From NCBI RefSeq assembly GCF_001921845.1, contig NZ_MSJM01000001.1, positions 169,691 to 233,690 of the forward strand: DNA of 64,000 nt. Reading direction: 5' to 3'. Each line of letters starts with the position of its first letter. The stretch's first letter is position 1. The translations under genes were made by a program, and so were the position numbers. Under the pieces are notes generated by a model. It searched no databases. It saw only the letters and a program-made list of their open reading frames with translations, and was not told the DNA's origin. This document shows, in pieces, positions 45,273 to 53,900 of the stretch. The stretch is from Streptococcus cuniculi (lineage in GTDB: Bacteria > Bacillota > Bacilli > Lactobacillales > Streptococcaceae).

Positions 45273-46624
45273 TTCTTTTCTTTTTTATCTTTTACGTCTT
45301 CTTCGACTTCAAGCGGTGTGATGAGGATTTTGAGCTTGGTCACACGGCCATTTTTGACCTTGTCATTGATCATGACCAGATGATAACCGTGGTTATCCAC
45401 CTCGTAGGCCTCTTTTTCTTCCTGACTTGGAATGGTTCCAAGCCCTGTCAGATAAAATCCTGCAATCGTGTCTACATCGTCACTTTCTAGCTCTGTTCCA
45501 AAATGCTCATTGAAATCATTCAGGGTCATACTTCCTTGCACGATATAGGTGTGCTCTGCAATTTCACGGACGAAGATTTCGGTCTTATCCGTCTCATCGT
45601 CAATCTCCCCGACAATTTCTTCCAGCAAATCTTCTAAGGTGACAAGCCCTGCCACACCACCGTATTCATCGAGCAGAATCGCCATTTGATTTTGGGTATT
45701 GCGAAGAGCTTTCAGCAAATCATCTACAAAAATCGTTTCAGGCACAAAGAGAGGCTCTTGCAAAATACGGCGAATATTCATATTTTCAAACCCATTTGCA
45801 AACCCTTCTGCCAAAATCCGCTTGGTATGAATCAAACCGATAATATTGTCCTTGTCGCCATCGTAGACCGGAATTCGTGAGAAATTCTGCTTGAGAATCT
45901 CGGCCATAATCGTAGCCATATCCTCTTCAATATCGACCATAAAGGCATCGGTACGCGGCACCATGACCTCACGCGCCACCATTTCATCCAGCGAGAAAAT
46001 CCCCTGCAACATTTCAATTTCATCAGCGTCTAGGGTTTCCTCACTCTGGGTGGTCAAAATGTACTCAATCTCATCGCGGGTCATCTTCTCATCGGCATCA
46101 TCAAACTGCATCGGTGTAATCCGACTGATAAGATTGGTCGCAGCAGACAAGAGCCAGACAAAGGGGCTGACAATCTTGCCCAAAAAGATGATAATGGGCG
46201 CAGAGATAACCGCCAGATTTTCTTTCATGTTCATGGCAATGCGCTTGGGATACAACTCACCAAGGACGATGGAAATAAAGGTCAACAAGGCCAGCGCAAG
46301 CCAGTAGCCAGCGGTCTGTGCCGTCGCAGAGTTTCCCATCCAGCCAGCAAAGATTGCTCCTAAATCACCAGCTAGGCTTGCCCCTGACAAGATACTGATG
46401 AAGGTGATACCGACCTGAATGGTGGATAGGAAATGGTTGGGATTTTCAAGTACGTTTAATAAGCGAATAAATTTCTTTTCTCCCTCGGCCGCTTTTTGTT
46501 CCACACGGGAACGGTTGAGAGAGACCAAGGCCATCTCAGAGGCTGAGAAAAAGGCATTGAACAAGGTCAACAAGAGCAATAATAAAAGTTGTAAATGAAT
46601 GGTCTGACTACCAGGGTCTTCCAT
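45266..46624 (-). CDS. hlyX: CNNM/CBS-domain transporter (HlyC/CorC family)
   Basis: 452 residues from ATG 46624, with AGGAGA upstream; the frame opens earlier at 46663 without a site. A DUF21/CNNM membrane domain (about 10-190) has NAFFSASEMALVSLNRSRVEQ. Two CBS domains (about 205-335) and a CorC_HlyC C-terminal domain (about 345-430) follow. The family includes Mg2+ or Co2+ exporters once called hemolysins; haemolysis is not implied. A charged lysine-rich tail ends it. Confidence 0.92.
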   Translation of the reverse strand: MEDPGSQTIHLQLLLLLLLTLFNAFFSASEMALVSLNRSRVEQKAAEGEKKFIRLLNVLENPNHFLSTIQVGITFISILSGASLAGDLGAIFAGWMGNSATAQTAGYWLALALLTFISIVLGELYPKRIAMNMKENLAVISAPIIIFLGKIVSPFVWLLSAATNLISRITPMQFDDADEKMTRDEIEYILTTQSEETLDADEIEMLQGIFSLDEMVAREVMVPRTDAFMVDIEEDMATIMAEILKQNFSRIPVYDGDKDNIIGLIHTKRILAEGFANGFENMNIRRILQEPLFVPETIFVDDLLKALRNTQNQMAILLDEYGGVAGLVTLEDLLEEIVGEIDDETDKTEIFVREIAEHTYIVQGSMTLNDFNEHFGTELESDDVDTIAGFYLTGLGTIPSQEEKEAYEVDNHGYHLVMINDKVKNGRVTKLKILITPLEVEEDVKDKKEKKD

Positions 46625-46837
46625 GATGTGTTTGTCTCCTATAAAAATATATAATAGAACCATTATACCATGTTTTGAGAAAGTTTGTCACTTAATGTGA
46701 CGAAAGACTGCAAATTTACTTTAGTGGCCTACCGTTGACTAAAAAACAGACAAAGTTCAGATGGGGGATAGGTATTCGTGAGATGCATTTGATACGATAA
46801 ATGTATCATTATTTACTATCTCGAAAGGAGAACGATT

Positions 46838-47617
46838 ATGAAACAAAATCGACTATCGCAGATCCTCGTGCTTGGAGCTCTCCTATCAGCAGGCGGATGT
46901 GCCCTAACAGGTTGTGCCACCTCCAAAACTACAACACCCGCTCCTAAAAGCACGCAACAGGCAACATCGAAAGAGACCACGGAGACTGCTGAAAGCCGTC
47001 GCAAGCAGATTACGGATATTGCGGCAAGCAGCTACAACGGTGTCGCCTTGGTTAAAACAACAACGGATAAACCAGGCTTTGGGACAGCGGTCTTCATCAC
47101 ACCCGATACACTTCTGACCAATCGCCATGTGGTCGTCCCCTTCAAGAACGCCGACGAGGCTGCTGTCCAAGTCATGGGTACGGACGGAAAACCAATTGAT
47201 CTTCCTGTCAAAGAACTGATTGCTCCAGAAGATGACAGCATGGATGTTGGTATCATCAAGCTCAAAACTCCGATTACAGAAAATAAGGCGCTCAACCACA
47301 TCAAGATTCAAAAGATTGCCAGCCTTGAAACGGTAAACAAGACCAAGGTGGCAGACTTCGTTCGCGCCGTTGGTTATCCAGGAGATAAGGAACGCGGCAC
47401 CTTATGGGACAGCCATGGTACGATTAAAGAGATTGACGGCAATTTCCTGACCTATGATGCACTGATTGCTAGCGGATCTTCAGGATCTCCCCTCTTTAAC
47501 AAGGACGGCGAATTGATTGGTATCGCTAATGCTTCAACTGATGATACTGAAAACCCGACCTCTTTCGGCCTCTTATTTGATAAAACGATTCGAGCATTTA
47601 TCGCTAAACACCAGTAA
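46838..47617 (+). CDS. Surface-anchored trypsin-like serine protease
   Basis: 259 residues. The N-terminal signal with lipobox LTGC suggests lipidation (about C26). A Thr/Lys-rich linker precedes a chymotrypsin-fold domain with catalytic His in NRHVV (about 95), Asp in SMDVGI (about 135) and Ser in GSSGSPLF (about 215). Family S1/V8-like; substrate unknown. The promoter region has a palindrome GATACGATAAATGTATC (about 46791-46807). It is divergent from hlyX. Confidence 0.87.
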   Translation: MKQNRLSQILVLGALLSAGGCALTGCATSKTTTPAPKSTQQATSKETTETAESRRKQITDIAASSYNGVALVKTTTDKPGFGTAVFITPDTLLTNRHVVVPFKNADEAAVQVMGTDGKPIDLPVKELIAPEDDSMDVGIIKLKTPITENKALNHIKIQKIASLETVNKTKVADFVRAVGYPGDKERGTLWDSHGTIKEIDGNFLTYDALIASGSSGSPLFNKDGELIGIANASTDDTENPTSFGLLFDKTIRAFIAKHQ

Positions 47618-47674
47618 GCCTTGTTTCTTATTTCTATGATATAATGGTAGAAATAAAGTAAAAAGAGGTACGCT

Positions 47675-48454
47675 ATGATTCTTTCAATGCAGGAACTTTC
47701 CTACCGCAGACAGGGCAAGACGATTTTAGATGGTCTATCTTGGGAATACAAGGCTGGCGAACAATGGGCCATTCTAGGACTCAACGGGGCAGGCAAGTCC
47801 ACCTTGTTGCGGATTCTAACCGCTGAATTTTGGAAGAGTTCTGGAGAATTAAGCGTTCTAGGGGTCGAGTTTGGCAAGGGCGATATTCCTACCTTACGGA
47901 CAAAAATCGGGATTGTCGGCTCTTTCCTAGCCGAACGCTTTCCGACTGACCTCTATGCCGAACAAATCGTCCTCACTGGCAAATACAAGTCCTCCATTCT
48001 CTACCGCGAATACGGGGAAACCGAGTTAGAGCAAGCTAGGGACATGTTGCGTCACATAGACGCAGGTCATCTCATCGGGCGAACCTACGCAGGTCTTTCT
48101 CAAGGGGAACGCCAATTGCTCCTCATTGCCCGCAGTCTCATGGAAGAGCCAGAGCTATTGATTTTAGATGAGGCAACTGTTGGGCTCGATCTGCTAGCCC
48201 GTGAGCGCCTGCTCAAACATATCGAGCAAATCTGCAAGCTCCCCAAGGCACCCGCTGTTATCTCTGTCACCCACCACGCAGAAGAAATTACCCAATCTTT
48301 CACCCACGTTCTTCTTTTAAAAGACGGGAAAATTCTCGCAAAGGGACCAAAAGCAGACATTCTCACCCCTGACATTCTCTGCCAATTCTACGACCAACAG
48401 GTCGAGTTGATTCCGCTGGGAGAAGAGAGGGTCTTTATCAAACCGATTGTATAA
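47675..48454 (+). CDS. ABC transporter ATP-binding protein (YlmA-like)
   Basis: 259 residues. Walker A GLNGAGKST is near 36, signature LSQGE near 142, and Walker B LLILDEAT near 165, with the H-loop VTHHAEE. There is no permease next to it; such stand-alone ATPases of the YlmA group may act with another membrane protein or in the cytosol. Role unknown. It has its own ribosome binding site (AAAGAGG). Confidence 0.9.
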   Translation: MILSMQELSYRRQGKTILDGLSWEYKAGEQWAILGLNGAGKSTLLRILTAEFWKSSGELSVLGVEFGKGDIPTLRTKIGIVGSFLAERFPTDLYAEQIVLTGKYKSSILYREYGETELEQARDMLRHIDAGHLIGRTYAGLSQGERQLLLIARSLMEEPELLILDEATVGLDLLARERLLKHIEQICKLPKAPAVISVTHHAEEITQSFTHVLLLKDGKILAKGPKADILTPDILCQFYDQQVELIPLGEERVFIKPIV

Positions 48455-48462
48455 CGACTCCC

Positions 48463-48486
48463 CCAGACGAGCCCGTCTGGGTTTTC
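48463..48486 (+). terminator. Terminator after the ABC ATPase gene
   Basis: The stem CCCCAGACGAGCCCGTCTGGG is followed by TTTTC. Confidence 0.7.
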
Positions 48487-48575
48487 AGCTGTGTTCACTA
48501 GGCTTCACCTATAGGTATGGTTCGCTTTGATGTGGCACGAGGCAAGACGAGTGAGGGGTGTCAGCAGTCAAAACG

Positions 48576-48611
48576 AAAAAACGTACCAATCAAGCGATTG
48601 ATACGTTTTCT
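48576..48611 (-). terminator. Terminator after the antiporter gene
   Basis: The minus-strand stem AAAACGTATCAATCGCTTGAT then TGGTACGTTTTTTC. Confidence 0.75.
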
Positions 48612-48614
48612 TGT

Positions 48615-50669
48615 TTACCCTTTTCGGGCATAATTCATCACGTCATAGGGAAGGGTATTGACCGTTTCCTTGAGGGAATAATTTTCCAGATTGTTCACAT
48701 TCTGCCGCAAATACTTGGCATAGCTAGCAGAAATCAAGCCCTGATCTTCGTATTCAAAGATAATCTTACGTTCCAGATAGTAACCCCGCATCATTTCATT
48801 GATATTGTTGGGCTTCATCCGCGTGATAACCCGTTCGATAAAGGCTCCACTACCGATAATGGCGGTCTCGCGCAAGCGAGCATCCTGCAAGAAGTTCACG
48901 AGGGAATTTTTATAAATCCCTTTCAAGTGCTCCAAACTCTCCACGATGACCTCGGTATTGGCTAGATAGAGTTCAGCAATACTTTCAATCTCGTCCTTGG
49001 TCAAATGCCGTTTTTCTTTTGTGCGCCAAGAACGGAGTTTAGACCCCAAGGTCACAATTTCATGGAGAATGAAACGGGAAACCCGCCAAAAGACAATCCA
49101 AAAATAGGTCAAACGTGAGGCCAGATTGCGGTTAATTCGCTGTTCCATCGCTAAAAGATAGCGCTGATAGAGGTGGTAAGACCGATCATCAATCTTGCCC
49201 TCTTCATAGGCCTGCTCCAAACCATCATTTTCAATACTGAGAATCAAGAGCTGAAGACTGGCCAAATCTTTCCGAACTGACTTGTCCTCCTGCTCCAAAA
49301 TGAGATTTTCAATCCGCCCGTGGTAATTATCAATGGCCGCATAGAGAGGTCCCTTGACCTTGGTATGGGTCAAATCCGCTTCTAGTTCCATGACGACATC
49401 GTTTAAAATAGCAATGTGCATCAGATAATCCTTGGTTTCTTCCTTACTGTCAGACAAATGCGGTAGCGCCACCAAGCCAGACAAGAAGCTAAGCAGGGTC
49501 ACGCCTGCCACGATGAAGAGCAAGAGCGGATATTCCCGTTCTAGGGTCGCGGGAATCAAGAGAATAGTCGCAATGGACACTGTTCCTTTCACCCCTGAAA
49601 AGGTCAGCAAAAGACTGTCTTTTAAGGCGTAAGACATTTTTTTCTTTAAGCGCAACATCCGAAAGCCATAAAAACCATAAATCATGACAAAGCGAAGGCT
49701 GAACATCAAGAGGGTCAAGACCACAACGGTAATCAATAAGAAGAGATTATCGTAAATCGGATTGCGCAGAATTGGCTCCAAAATCATCTGGAGCTCCATT
49801 CCCAAGATGATAAAGACCGAGCCATTGAGCATAAAGGTCACCGTATGCCAGACCGTATCTGTCACCGTATCCACCTGCGCCTCTAAGAGGGTAATATTTT
49901 TAAACCGACTAGCCTTAAAAATCCCTGCCACGACCACGGCGATAATGCCCGACACATGGATTTCTTCTGCTAGAAAGAAGGTTAACAAGGGCAGGCTCAA
50001 TTCCAGCAATAATTGACCCGCAATATCAGAAGCCCGTACACTTAAGAGCAGGCGATGCAAAGTCTGGTTGAGAAAGGCTGTAAAAGCCCCAATCGCAAAC
50101 CCTCCGATAACCGAAAAGAGCAAGGAGATGCCTGCTTTTTCCAAGGAAAAACTTCCCGTTACCCAGGCAGCAACAGCTACCTGAAAGGCCACCAAGCCAC
50201 TCGCATCATTGAGCAGGCCCTCACCCTTTAAGATGCTTTCCACACGTTTGGCAAAGGTAAAGCGTTCCGACAAGGAAGCAAAGGCCACCAAATCGGTTGG
50301 CCCAAGGGCAGCTCCTGCCGCCAAGCAGGCCGCTAGCGGAAGCGTCGCCCACAAGACATGCGCCATATAGCCGATACTCAAGGTCGAAATAAAGATTACA
50401 GGGAAAATCAGATACAAAATAATCTGCCAGTAACGTAAAATGCTGGTCACATCACTTTCTTCTGCTTCCCGAAACAAGAGTGGCCCGATGACCAAGGCTA
50501 GAAAGGCTTCTGTATCCAGATGAAATTGCCCCTGTGGCAGACACAATCCCAATAAAACCCCTGAAACAATCTGTAAGAGGGGCAAGGGCAGCCTTGGAAA
50601 TAATTTATTAGCTGCATTTGAGGCAATCAGAACGAGTAAAAAGATAATCAGATAAAGGAGAACTGTCAT
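48615..50669 (-). CDS. Cation/proton antiporter (CPA1 family)
   Basis: 684 residues. About 12 membrane segments in the first 410, including GAALGPTDLVAFASLSERF, the conserved ion-binding TDLVA block, and GEGLLNDASGLVAF. A long cytoplasmic C-terminal part (about 410-684) may regulate transport. It would exchange Na+ or K+ for H+. It lies 11 bases after a small coiled-coil gene on the same strand. Confidence 0.92.
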   Translation of the reverse strand: MTVLLYLIIFLLVLIASNAANKLFPRLPLPLLQIVSGVLLGLCLPQGQFHLDTEAFLALVIGPLLFREAEESDVTSILRYWQIILYLIFPVIFISTLSIGYMAHVLWATLPLAACLAAGAALGPTDLVAFASLSERFTFAKRVESILKGEGLLNDASGLVAFQVAVAAWVTGSFSLEKAGISLLFSVIGGFAIGAFTAFLNQTLHRLLLSVRASDIAGQLLLELSLPLLTFFLAEEIHVSGIIAVVVAGIFKASRFKNITLLEAQVDTVTDTVWHTVTFMLNGSVFIILGMELQMILEPILRNPIYDNLFLLITVVVLTLLMFSLRFVMIYGFYGFRMLRLKKKMSYALKDSLLLTFSGVKGTVSIATILLIPATLEREYPLLLFIVAGVTLLSFLSGLVALPHLSDSKEETKDYLMHIAILNDVVMELEADLTHTKVKGPLYAAIDNYHGRIENLILEQEDKSVRKDLASLQLLILSIENDGLEQAYEEGKIDDRSYHLYQRYLLAMEQRINRNLASRLTYFWIVFWRVSRFILHEIVTLGSKLRSWRTKEKRHLTKDEIESIAELYLANTEVIVESLEHLKGIYKNSLVNFLQDARLRETAIIGSGAFIERVITRMKPNNINEMMRGYYLERKIIFEYEDQGLISASYAKYLRQNVNNLENYSLKETVNTLPYDVMNYARKG

Positions 50670-50680
50670 CCACTACCTCC

Positions 50681-50935
50681 TTATTTTTCATTGCAGCACT
50701 TCTCAAACAAGAGCCGTTGCTCAGAAATTTTTTCATCGATTTTAGACAAATCCCGATGCTCAATCTGCTTCTGACAGCGTTCCATTTCTAAGCTGACCAA
50801 CTTTTGTTTGATTTTGGCCATTTTTTTACTCAAATGCGCATCGTCAAATTTCTTAGCCAGCTGCTCACCTGCGTTGGAATCAACGTATTTGCTGCGAAGA
50901 CCTGCTAATTTTTCCTGTAAGTATTTTTTATCCAT
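50681..50935 (-). CDS. Small coiled-coil protein of unknown function
   Basis: 84 residues, highly charged and mostly helical: LQEKLAGLRSKYVDSNAGEQ, LSKKMAKIKQKLVSLEME and KIDEKISEQRLLFEK form coiled-coil stretches. Two Cys pairs at most. Not assigned. Its start overlaps the ytqB stop by eight bases, so it is in the same operon. Confidence 0.72.
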   Translation of the reverse strand: MDKKYLQEKLAGLRSKYVDSNAGEQLAKKFDDAHLSKKMAKIKQKLVSLEMERCQKQIEHRDLSKIDEKISEQRLLFEKCCNEK

Positions 50936-51485
50936 GGTTGTATTCCTTTACTTTTTCAAGCATTACTAAAAAGGGCGGGTGATTGACTTGATTGAGAGTG
51001 CGGTAAATCGCTGCCGTAAATTCCTGCTGAGGGAGCTTGGCCACAAAATCCAAGACCGCATCACGCTCCACATCGCCCCCCTCGTGGCCATAGTAAATCA
51101 TGACCGCAATCCGACCACCTACTACCAAGCGCTGGCATAATTTTTCAAGGGCAAGGAGGGTCGTGCTAGGCTGGGTAATGACTGACTTGTCCGCACTCGG
51201 AAGATAGCCGAGGTTAAAAATCCCTGCCTTAATTGTATCGACATAGGCGTCTACTTGCTCATGCCCTGCCAAGACTAACTCAACATTGGTCAAACCGGCG
51301 GTAGCCAATCGCTCCGCAGTCTTTTGAAGCGCCTGCTCCTGAATGTCAAAAGCCACCACTTTTTTAGCCCGCTCCGCAAGAAAAAGGGTATCATACCCAT
51401 TTCCCATGGTGGCATCCACCACGATATCTTCTTTCGTCACCACTTCTGCCAAAAACTGATGGGCCATTTCTAAAGGTCTTAACAT
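50928..51485 (-). CDS. ytqB: Class I SAM-dependent methyltransferase (YtqB/rRNA methylase-like)
   Basis: 185 residues. The SAM motif DATMGNGYDTLFLAE is near residue 24-38, VVAFDIQEQAL follows, and NLGYLPSADKSVITQ holds the NLGYLPxxDK block of this family. Its start overlaps ytqA by seven bases. RNA is the likely substrate; the exact site is unknown. Confidence 0.9.
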   Translation of the reverse strand: MLRPLEMAHQFLAEVVTKEDIVVDATMGNGYDTLFLAERAKKVVAFDIQEQALQKTAERLATAGLTNVELVLAGHEQVDAYVDTIKAGIFNLGYLPSADKSVITQPSTTLLALEKLCQRLVVGGRIAVMIYYGHEGGDVERDAVLDFVAKLPQQEFTAAIYRTLNQVNHPPFLVMLEKVKEYNHG

Positions 51486-52414
51486 GTAAATTTCTGCTCC
51501 TTTGCCTTACAGCCTTGCACACTCCCGCGGCGGCGCATTTCATCTTCAATCGCATTCAGCACTTCCCACTTATTGAGGCTCCACATAGGTCCAATCAACA
51601 TATCACGAGGAGCATCTCCTGTAATCCGATGAATGACGATGTGTTTGGGGATAATCTCCAGCTGGTCACAAATGATGTTGACATACTCTTCTTGACTGAG
51701 TAGCTGCAAACGTCCTTCATGGTAATCCCGCTGCATACGCGTATTAGTCATCAGATGTAGCAAGTGCAATTTAATACCTTGAATATCATTATCCGTCACG
51801 CAGCGGCGGACATTTTCTAGCATCATCTCATGCGTCTCACCGGGCAATCCGTTAATCAAATGCGACACAATTTCAATCTTGGGAAATTTCCGCAGGCGTT
51901 TCACCGTTTCGACATACAACTCATAAGAATGGGCACGGTTAATCAAGTCTGACGTTTCTTCAAAGGTCGTCTGCAAGCCCAACTCTACCGTGACATGCAT
52001 CCGCTCAGACAGTTCCGCTAAGTAGGCAATCGTCTCATCTGGTAGGCAGTCTGGACGAGTACCGATATTGATTCCAACGACTCCTGGCTCGTTAATGGCC
52101 TGCTCGTAGCGCTCTCGAATGACCTCAACCTTATCGTGAGTATTGGTGAAATTTTGGAAATACACCAAGTATTTTCTAACCTCCGGCCACTTGCGGTGCA
52201 TAAAGTCAATTTCCTTGTAAAATTGCTCCCGAATGGGCGCATCAGGCGCTACAATGGCATCTCCAGAGCCTGACACCGTACAAAATGTACAGCCACCCTT
52301 AGCCACAGTACCGTCGCGATTGGGACAGTCAAATCCCGCATCAATCGGCACTTTAAAGGTCTTTTCTCCAAATAATTTCCGATAATAATCATTCAAGGCA
52401 TTGTAAGATTTCAT
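51479..52414 (-). CDS. ytqA: TIGR01212 family radical SAM protein (YtqA)
   Basis: 311 residues. The 4Fe-4S cysteines are in CPNRDG...GGCTFC (spaced wider than the usual CxxxCxxC, as in this family), near residues 29-45. Motifs LVYFQNFTNTH and GLQTTFEETSDLINRAHSY follow. The reaction is unknown in the literature I can recall. It forms an operon with ytqB and probably the small coiled-coil and antiporter genes. Confidence 0.9.
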   Translation of the reverse strand: MKSYNALNDYYRKLFGEKTFKVPIDAGFDCPNRDGTVAKGGCTFCTVSGSGDAIVAPDAPIREQFYKEIDFMHRKWPEVRKYLVYFQNFTNTHDKVEVIRERYEQAINEPGVVGINIGTRPDCLPDETIAYLAELSERMHVTVELGLQTTFEETSDLINRAHSYELYVETVKRLRKFPKIEIVSHLINGLPGETHEMMLENVRRCVTDNDIQGIKLHLLHLMTNTRMQRDYHEGRLQLLSQEEYVNIICDQLEIIPKHIVIHRITGDAPRDMLIGPMWSLNKWEVLNAIEDEMRRRGSVQGCKAKEQKFTC

Positions 52415-52496
52415 TCTCCTATTCTACCACATTTCAAGCCTTGGAGTACCGAAAAAATTTGAAAAATCATTTTTCTTGCGACTTTTTCAAATCATT

Positions 52497-52504
52497 TGCG
52501 AATA
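52497..52504 (+). promoter_or_regulatory. Candidate competence box upstream of the prepilin peptidase gene
   Basis: TGCGAATA lies eight bases before the ATG and resembles the late-competence (ComX) -10 box TACGAATA, with a T-tract upstream. Placement this close to the ATG would give a nearly leaderless mRNA. Tentative. Confidence 0.4.
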
Positions 52505-52511
52505 GATAGGT

Positions 52512-53153
52512 ATGAAGATAGCATTATTGATTTTTTTAGGAGCTTCCATTGGCTCATTCTTAGGTCTGGTCATCGACCGTTTTCCTGATACATCTATTGT
52601 CTTTCCTAGTAGCCACTGCAATCACTGCAAAGAGCCTCTCAAATGTTGGGATATGATTCCGATTATTTCCCAGCTCATGCTGCGCTTCAAATGTCGCTAT
52701 TGCAAGGCGAAGATTCCCTACTGGTATATCGGACTAGAGCTGATTTCCGCTGGGCTGATGCTCTTACTGGCTCATAATCTGATTTCCATACTCCAATGCA
52801 CCCTTCTTTTTGCAGGTTTGGTTCTAAGCATCTATGATGTTAAACACCAAGAATATCCTCTTTGGGTCTGGCTGCTCTTTACTTCCCTTGCCCTTCTACT
52901 ATCGAGCATCAACTGGGTATTTTGTGGTTTCATTGCCCTTGCCCTGCTCGCTGAACGATACAATCTCAATATCGGATCAGGCGACTTTTTATACCTCGCC
53001 AGCCTGTCGCTCCTCTTCTCTCTAGCTGACATCCTCTGGATTATCCAACTGGCTAGCGTATTGGGACTACTCATTTTCAAACTATTTGAACCAAAATCTC
53101 TTTCCTATGTTCCTTGTCTATTTCTGGCCAGCTTGATTGTGCAGTTGGTTTAG
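52512..53153 (+). CDS. pilD: Prepilin peptidase (A24 family, PilD/ComC)
   Basis: 213 residues with about six membrane segments. CNHCK and CRYCK (residues about 36-68) form the zinc-binding tetra-cysteine motif, and SGDF with the preceding GxGD aspartate (GSGD, near 155) gives one of the two catalytic Asp. It cleaves and N-methylates type IV pilin-like proteins of the competence pilus. It is a single gene with a possible competence box upstream. Confidence 0.93.
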   Translation: MKIALLIFLGASIGSFLGLVIDRFPDTSIVFPSSHCNHCKEPLKCWDMIPIISQLMLRFKCRYCKAKIPYWYIGLELISAGLMLLLAHNLISILQCTLLFAGLVLSIYDVKHQEYPLWVWLLFTSLALLLSSINWVFCGFIALALLAERYNLNIGSGDFLYLASLSLLFSLADILWIIQLASVLGLLIFKLFEPKSLSYVPCLFLASLIVQLV

Positions 53154-53241
53154 GAGTTCCGTATCCTAGTTTCAAAATAGTTGCTCTGCCTACCTCTTTT
53201 CTTGGAAAAATTATCGGAGATGTTATGCCTGTAGAAACTTA

Positions 53242-53281
53242 AAAACCCAGCTTGCCAAGTGAGGCAAACTAGGTTTTCTTA
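53242..53281 (+). terminator. Terminator after the prepilin peptidase gene
   Basis: The stem AAACCCAGCTTGCC and GGCAAACTAGGTTTTC, with the T-rich part at the end. Confidence 0.65.
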
Positions 53282-53315
53282 TATAATTGATGTTAAGCTA
53301 GTCGCTTCTATTTAA

Positions 53316-53868
53316 TTGACCTCGCTTTCTTATTTCTTGGCTCGGGAAAAAACAGTCCGCCTACTTGACGCGCTTTCGAGTTTCTAGGCGCGTGAAAAAA
53401 CAGTCCACCTAAAACCTTACTCGCTCTTTTCTTGACAAGCTCGTGAAAAAACAGCCCACTGGATTGACCTCGCTTTCTTATTTCTTGGCTCGGGAAAAAA
53501 CAATCCACCTAAACCTTACTCGCTCTTTTATTGACAAGCTCGTGAAAAAACAGCCCACTGGATTGACCTCGCTTTCTTGTTTTAAGGCTCGGGAAAAAAC
53601 AATCCGCCTACTTGACGCGCTTTTGAGTTTCTAGGCGCGTGAAAAAACAATCCACCTAAAACCTTACTCGCTCTTTTCTTGACAAGCTCGTGAAAAAACA
53701 GTCCACCTAAACCTTACTCGCTCTTTTATTGACAAGCTCGTGAAAAAACAGCCCACTGGGCTGACCTCGCTTTCCTATTTCTTGGCTCGGGAAAAAACAG
53801 TCCGCCTACTTGACGCGCTTTTGAGTTTCTAGGCGCGTGAAAAAACAATCCACTGGATTGTTTTTTTA
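53316..53868. repeat. Tandem array of eleven ~49-bp units in three types, ending in a terminator
   Basis: Units begin at about 53316, 53365, 53417, 53464, 53516, 53563, 53612, 53664, 53714, 53761 and 53810, with spacings of 47-52 bases. Type A starts TTGACCTCGC, type B TTGACGCGC (with arms ACGCGC/GCGCGT), and type C TTACTCGCTC. All share the 3' part CGTGAAAAAACAGTCC or CGGGAAAAAACAGTCC. Order is A B C A C A B C C A B. The array ends with a full palindrome AAACAATCCACTGGATTG and seven T, of which the internal units keep only the left arm. It has no preserved reading frame. Confidence 0.85.
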
Positions 53869-53900
53869 TGCTATACTATAACTAACAGGAGGAGAATAAG

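Noticed and set aside
47675..48454. A permease partner for the lone ABC ATPase
   Set aside because: The neighbouring genes are a serine protease and an antiporter on the other strand; no membrane component pairs with it in this window.
53308..53508. 66-codon frame with repeated GLFFHELV/GLFFHAPR motifs in the 53-kb array
   Set aside because: It is a by-product of the tandem units; unit lengths are not multiples of three, no ribosome binding site is present and the frame does not run through the array.
53316..53868. CRISPR array
   Set aside because: Units are contiguous and of three related types, with no unique spacers of constant length between identical repeats and no cas genes nearby.
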